Assembly (NCBI GenBank): GCA_903813345.2
Contig: CAIIXF020000011.1
Location: forward strand, 5,730,571-5,794,570
Direction of reading: 5' to 3'
Length of the DNA: 64,000 nucleotides
Origin: Owenia fusiformis
Lineage: Eukaryota; Annelida; Polychaeta; Sabellida; Oweniidae
Numbering within the stretch: the stretch's first letter is position 1; each line of letters starts with the position of its first letter. This document shows, in pieces, positions 58,828 to 64,000 of this stretch. The position numbers were made by a program, and so were the translations under genes. A model generated the notes under the pieces. That model was not told the DNA's origin and did not search any database. It saw only the letters and a list, made by a program, of their open reading frames with translations.

Positions 58828-59165
58828 AGTATGTTCGAAATGAAATGAAACGTGTATCCGATCTTCGTTTGCAACAAAATGACATTGTAAACAACGTCTC
58901 TAGGTCTCTCAAAGTTGTAACTGTACAAAGGAAAGTTTGGTTCATTTAAAAAAGTATCTTATTAATGAAATAAAAGGAATACTTCAATTTTGTCTATTTT
59001 GGGGGTTTCTTTTCTAATTTCTTTAGATACTTTTTTTAAATGAACCAAACTTTCTTGTATAACTACGATATTTAGAGATATATATTTAAATGGAGTATTA
59101 ATGCCATTTTATTCCAAAAGGTTCGGAAAAAGGTTTTATTTCATTTTCGAGAATTTGTAGAAAAG
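58828..59165. mobile_element. palindromic MITE, copy-B version
   Basis: Counterpart of 12690-13030 with a handful of substitutions and a shorter A/T run in the hairpin. Confidence 0.65.
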
Positions 59166-59917
59166 AACAAAAACAAATGCATTATAAACAAAACAATTAT
59201 ATAAAATATTTGTAAATAATTTGCACATTAAAGTATTGTCAGTCGATGACCTTTCCATACTGAATATTAAACTAATCACAATACATATAAACATATAATT
59301 AAAAAGCCTTGGGCATTTCTAATTAAATATCGGAGTGGTCTTTCCTAGAGGCCATTTATTAAAGGCGAACCAAAAACTAACTAAACGGAGAAGAACAATG
59401 AGGATATGCACGTTAGTTGTAAGTATACATAGTTTGTTATAATATGAGCCAGGTCACAGGAAAAGGATCTTATCACAGATTTTTCAATATTTTGATATTT
59501 GTTTATCTTAAAAAGCACAAAGAGACCTTTCAAATGAGCCATGGCTTATGTCTTAACAATTTTTCATTGCATATATTGACCAAAAAGTTGGATTTTAATT
59601 TAGCACATTTTCCTCTTAATCTTTGGCACATTTGGGCTCTGTAGCACTAACAATTTAAATTTTTGTGATAAGACTGGTTTTCCTATGGCCAGGCTCATAT
59701 ATATCGTCCCTCTACTATTAAAAGGTTCTATATCCTCATGTACCATATTTGAGAAAACTGAGAACAAACATTTAGGTTCCGCTATCTTTGTCATACAGTA
59801 AAATAGAATGTTGACATGAATGCTTATGCATCATATAGCCAAGATGAATCATTCCTGATCAGCTAGGAGGGCAAGAAATGCCAATGTTTAAGGCTACGTT
59901 TTTAATAAATGCTTTTA

Positions 59918-60665
59918 AGACTATAAACCTAATAAAATGGATTCTACCACCTATTAATGTATACTTGGACATCAATCTTACTATTGTAGCATGCATACAC
60001 GTGAAGATATCATCTTCGCTACATCTCAGGCAGCCATTTTGAAAAAGGCATATTTTTTTATATAAAGAGGAAGTTCCTAATTTACAAGACTCAAAACCAT
60101 ACTTAATTAATTCTTCACACAAAATGTATATTTAGGCACCAATCGTATAATTAAAGTATGCATAGAAGAAAAGATATTGTCTCCGCTGTATTTTTGGCGG
60201 CCATTTTGAAAATTGTGAATATTTCCAATATAAAGCGCCATCTGGCGTGTGTTTTTGGATAAATTTGTTTCTATGGTCCTAAGGTACTCTCATATAGATT
60301 GAAGTTCAGACCCCCTAAAATGCAGTTAACCCATCTACTAGCGGCCATTTTATTGGATATATCAGTGAACGTAGCCGTCCAACCTCGTTTTCAGAGGTGG
60401 CGTAACCGTCATGCTATAACACCGTGATCATGTCTGAATATTGATGAATGATCTCCGCTTGCTGTCAGAAATCAACCTTTGACGCCTGAACTGTTCAGTG
60501 TATACGGACGATTCAATAACTCAATGTGAACGGAATTTAAAATAGTTTTCAGATTCATGATCAGATTAAAATGAAGATTTGAAGTTTTTTTATTTTTTAA
60601 TTCTATGACCTAAGCGTACTGAGCAGTGGATGCATAAACATATTACGCATTCGGCAATGCTTTTT
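59918..60665. other. non-coding sequence with GGCGGCCATTTTGAAA words
   Basis: Three units near 60030, 60195 and 60340 carry CAGCCATTTTGAAAA, GGCGGCCATTTTGAAA and GCGGCCATTTTATTGG, each with ATACTT or TATTTTT phrases. They look like another diverged array of the type at 5520-6190. No gene. Confidence 0.45.
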
Positions 60666-63318
60666 AGTGCAGTCAGTTAGGTTTTTAATTGCACATGCTA
60701 TATATAAAGCACCATTTTTTGACAGAAGTATCATTAATACATATGTTTTTGATATCTAACGAAGTGGTGGTAAAAAGTGACCCCAGTTGATAATAGCATG
60801 CCTCGAAAATTTTGCACTTTAACATAGAGCTCCATGTTAATTTAGCAATCTTCATAAGACCCCCTGCAGAACAGTTAAAGAGAAATAAAGCCAATATTCC
60901 TAGCATGGTACAATAACTTGATTATCTTCAAAATAAGAAGGGTTGTTTTTTTTCTTTTACCTAGTTCCAAAGATATAGGAGTTTGAATTTTGGAAAATCC
61001 CCATTGGCTGCCATTATAAACCGCTATCAATATGGCTTTATTAAAGTCTCCATTTCTAGAAAAATCCACTATGAAATTTTCTAGTATTGTAGATTTCTAT
61101 AGTTAATATATTGACTTAAAATAAATCAAACAGGCACATTTCTAAAAATTTCTTATTTTTAATATATTTAGCCGTGAAGTTGTATAAAAAACCTATATTG
61201 AGCCCCATGTTAATTTATCAATCTTCAAAAGACCCCCTGCAGAACAGTTCTTATGTAATACAGCCCACATTCCTAGCATCTTACAATAACATGATTATCT
61301 TCAAAATAAGAAGGGATGTTTTTTTCTTTTGCCTAGTTCCAAAGATATTGGCATTTGAATTTTGAAAAATCTCCATTGGCTGCCATTATAAACTGCTATC
61401 AATATAGCTTTATTAAAGTGTCCTTTTCTCAAAAAGTCCACTATGAAATTTTCTAATATTGTAGATTTCTATAGTTAATATATTGACTTAAAAAAATTCA
61501 AACAGGCATATTTCTAAAAATTTCTTATTTTTAACATATTTAGCCGTGAAGTTGTTTAAAAAAACTATATTGAGCCCCATGTTAATTTATCAATCTTCAA
61601 AAGACCCCCTGCAGAACAGTTCTAATGTAATAAAGCCCACATTCCTAGCATCTTACAATAACATGATTATCTTCAAAATAAGAAGGTTTTTTTTTCTTTT
61701 GCCTAGTTCCAAAGATATTGGCGTTTGAATTTTGGAAAATCCCCATTGGCTGCCATTATATACTGCTATCAATATGGCTTTATTAAAGTGTACTTTTCTC
61801 AAAAAGTCCATTATGAAATTTTCTAATATTGTAGATTTCTATAGTTAATATATTGACTTAAAAAAATTCAAACAGGCACATTTCTAAAAATTTCTTATTT
61901 TCAATATATGTAGCTGTTAAGTTAAGTTAACAATCTTCATAAAACCCCCTGCAGAACAGGTCTAGAGTTACAAAGCCCATATTCCAAGTATCTTACAATA
62001 ACATGATTATCTTCAAAAATAAGAAGGGTTGTTTTTTTCTTTTGACTAGTTCCATATATAGCAGTTTGAATTTTGGAGAATCCCCATTGGCTGCCATTAT
62101 AAACTGCTATCAATATAGCTTTATTAAAGTGTCTTTTTCTCAAAAAATCTACTATGAAATTTTTTAATATTGTAGATTTCTATAATTGATATATTGACTT
62201 AAAAGAAATCAAACAGGCACATTTCTAAAAAATTCTTATTTTTAATATATTTAGTCGTTAAGTTGTACAAAAAAACTATATTGAGCCCCATGTTAATTTT
62301 TCGATCTATAAAACAGAACAGTTCTACAGTAATAAACCCCATATTCCTAGTATCTTACAATCACATGATTACCTTCGAAATAAAAAGGGTTGTTATTTTT
62401 CTTTTGCCTATTTCCAAAGATATTGGCGTTTCAATTTTTGAAAATCAACATGGGGCTCAATATAGGTTTTTTATACAACTTCACGGCTAAATTTATTAAA
62501 AATAAGAAATTTTTAGAAATGTGCCTGTTTGATTTCTTTTAAGTCAATATACTAACTATAGAAATCTACAATATTAGAAAATTTCATAGTAGACTTTTTG
62601 AGAAAAGGACACTTTAATAAAGCCATATTGATAGCAGTATATAATGGCAGCCAATGGGGATTTTCCAAAATTCAAACGCCAATATCTTTCGAACTAGGCA
62701 AAAGAAAAAATTTATTTTTATTACTTTAGAACTGTTCTGCAGGGGGTCTTTTGAAGATTGATAAATTAACATAGGGCTCAATATAGGTTTTTTATACAAC
62801 TTAACGGCTACATATATTAAAAATAAGAAATTTTTAGAAATGTGCCTGTTTGATTTCTTTTAAGTCAATATATTAACTATAGAAATCTACAATATTAGAA
62901 AAGTTCATAGTGGACTTTTTGAGAAAAGTACACTTTAATAAAGCTATATTGATAGCAGTTTATAATGGCAGCCAATGGGGATTTTCCAAAATTCAAATGC
63001 CAATATCTTTGGAACTAGGCAAAAGAAAAAAAACCTTCTTATTTTGAAGATAATCATATTATTGTAAGATACTAGGAATATGGGCTTTATTACTTTAGAA
63101 CTGTTCTGCAGGGGGTCTTTTGAAGATTGATGAATAACATGAAGCTCAATGTAGATGGGCAAGATTTTCGAGGCATGCTATCATCAAGTGGGAGGACTTT
63201 TCAACACAACTTCGTTAGATATCAAAAATATATGTACCAAAGATACTTTGGTCAAAAAATGATGCTTTATATATAGCATGTGCAATTCTATGGTTTTATT
63301 GACCTAACTGACTGCACT
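60666..63318. mobile_element. foldback element built from ~370-bp repeats, 2.65 kb
   Basis: The ends AGTGCAGTCAGTTAGGT are mirrored at 63302-63318, and mirror symmetry continues inward (TATATATAAAGCA, ATATCTAACGAAGT, ATAGCATGCCTCGAAAATTT). Inside, the unit carrying CCCCTGCAGAACAGTT is repeated directly (near 60861, 61234, 61606 and 61946; a fifth copy at 62316 lacks part) and then in the opposite direction (near 62731 and 63100). Each unit also contains CCCCATTGGCTGCCATTATA. Short frames such as the MLIYQSSKDPLQNSS type recur in the units and are by-products. Confidence 0.88.
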
Positions 63319-63579
63319 ATTTCTCAAGTGGAATCAGACGACGCTCGCAACAAATATCGTCTAGCGTTTGTTTTTACACAGTCGTATTTCAAAACTAAAG
63401 CAGTATTTTTAAAAATCTAAAACGATATGATTGCGATTAAGAGTTCCTAGTTTTGGAATATGTACATTCGAATTTTATTCATTTATAAATGAAAAGATGA
63501 AAATATGACTATGAAGAATCAAATGTGATCAGAATTTCGTCACTTTTTGATTACTGTTATTCTCACATTATCGGTAAAA

Positions 63580-63900
63580 CATTTGTTGGTCCCGACAACA
63601 ACATAAAAAATAAAAATTAGTATTATCAGTGCGCTAATCGGGACTATTACCATTAGCACATTAGCGGTAAACATTTGTTGGTCCCGACAAGAATCATGTA
63701 TTACCGGTGCGATAATCGGGACTATTACCATTAGCACATTAGCGGTAAACATTTGTTGGTCCCGACAAGAATCATGTATTACCGGTGCGATAATCTGGAG
63801 TATTACCATTAGCACATTAGCGGTAAACATTTGTTGGTCCCGACAAGAATCATGTATTACCGGTGCGATAATCGGGACTATTACTATTTGCACATTATCG
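63580..63900. repeat. 78-bp minisatellite, about four units
   Basis: The unit holds GCGGTAAACATTTGTTGGTC, CCGACAAGAATCATGTATTA, CCGGTGCGATAATCGGGACT and ATTACCATTAGCACATTA. Because 78 is a multiple of three, a 26-residue peptide repeat (APVIHDSCRDQQMFTANVLM) stays open on the minus strand at 63540-63893. There is no sign that it is expressed. Confidence 0.9.
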
Positions 63901-64000
63901 GTAATATTAAATATTATAAATGCTACAAATGAATCACATTTATATTATAATGACAAATGCTTAAATTATGCTAGTTTTTCACAAAATGGGTCTCAATACG

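Larger units (their letters stand above)
48593..59917. repeat. large duplicated block, copy B
   Basis: Same orientation and order as 115-13771. It begins only 24 bp beyond the right end of the ISL2EU-type transposon. It lacks the 4.6 kb transposon but has its own insertions (49052-49535, 50116-50582, 52165-53359). After 59917 similarity to copy A is lost. Confidence 0.93.

Noticed and set aside
63540-63893. 117-residue repeat protein
   Set aside because: Explained by a 78-bp minisatellite, whose length is a multiple of three.

Overview
The window looks like nuclear DNA of an animal, probably a marine invertebrate; I cannot name the species. It is AT-rich, its genes have GT-AG introns, and most of it consists of transposons, terminal-inverted-repeat (TIR) miniature elements, foldback structures and minisatellites. 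I see no bacterial-style operons, no rRNA, no tRNA and no CRISPR array. Many of the short open frames on both strands are by-products of tandem repeats. Only three protein-coding loci are convincing, plus several transposon relics. Layout: 115-13771 (copy A) and 48593-59917 (copy B) are two copies, in the same orientation, of one non-coding block of about 11 kb. Copy A alone carries a 4.6 kb TIR transposon at 6729-11320, and that transposon contains a 5'-truncated L1/Tx1-like LINE (7201-10213) with a perfect 15-bp target-site duplication. Copy B keeps the empty site at about 57463. Copy B alone carries a 1.2 kb hAT-like insertion (52165-53359), a 467-bp TIR element (50116-50582) and an extra stretch of about 480 bp. 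16640-18400 is a long 22-bp minisatellite. 20700-25310 holds a LINE RT scrap, low-copy repeats and a decayed mariner-like transposon inserted in a palindromic MITE whose relatives lie in copies A and B. 27822-30526 has a near-perfect inverted-repeat element and another TIR element. 31086-31987 is the last coding exon of a host-like gene resembling a glycosyltransferase / rhamnan-synthesis-F-like family. 33120-33790 is a tandem array with a unit of about 156 bp. The most coherent system is at 35163-48569: a 13.4 kb transposon of the ISL2EU (PIF/Harbinger-related) type with matching 20-bp ends and AT flanks. It carries two convergent, spliced, apparently intact genes. On the plus strand is a four-exon SAP-SWIM-YqaJ nuclease protein (517 aa by my model). 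On the minus strand is a two-exon THAP-HTH-DDE transposase (482 aa). In such elements the transposase would bind and cut the ends. The job of the SAP/SWIM/YqaJ protein is not established; end processing or DNA recombination is a reasonable guess. Its introns and the space between the two genes hold at least ten smaller inserted elements and repeat units. The window ends with a 2.65 kb foldback element (60666-63318) built of ~370-bp repeats, and a 78-bp minisatellite (63580-63900).
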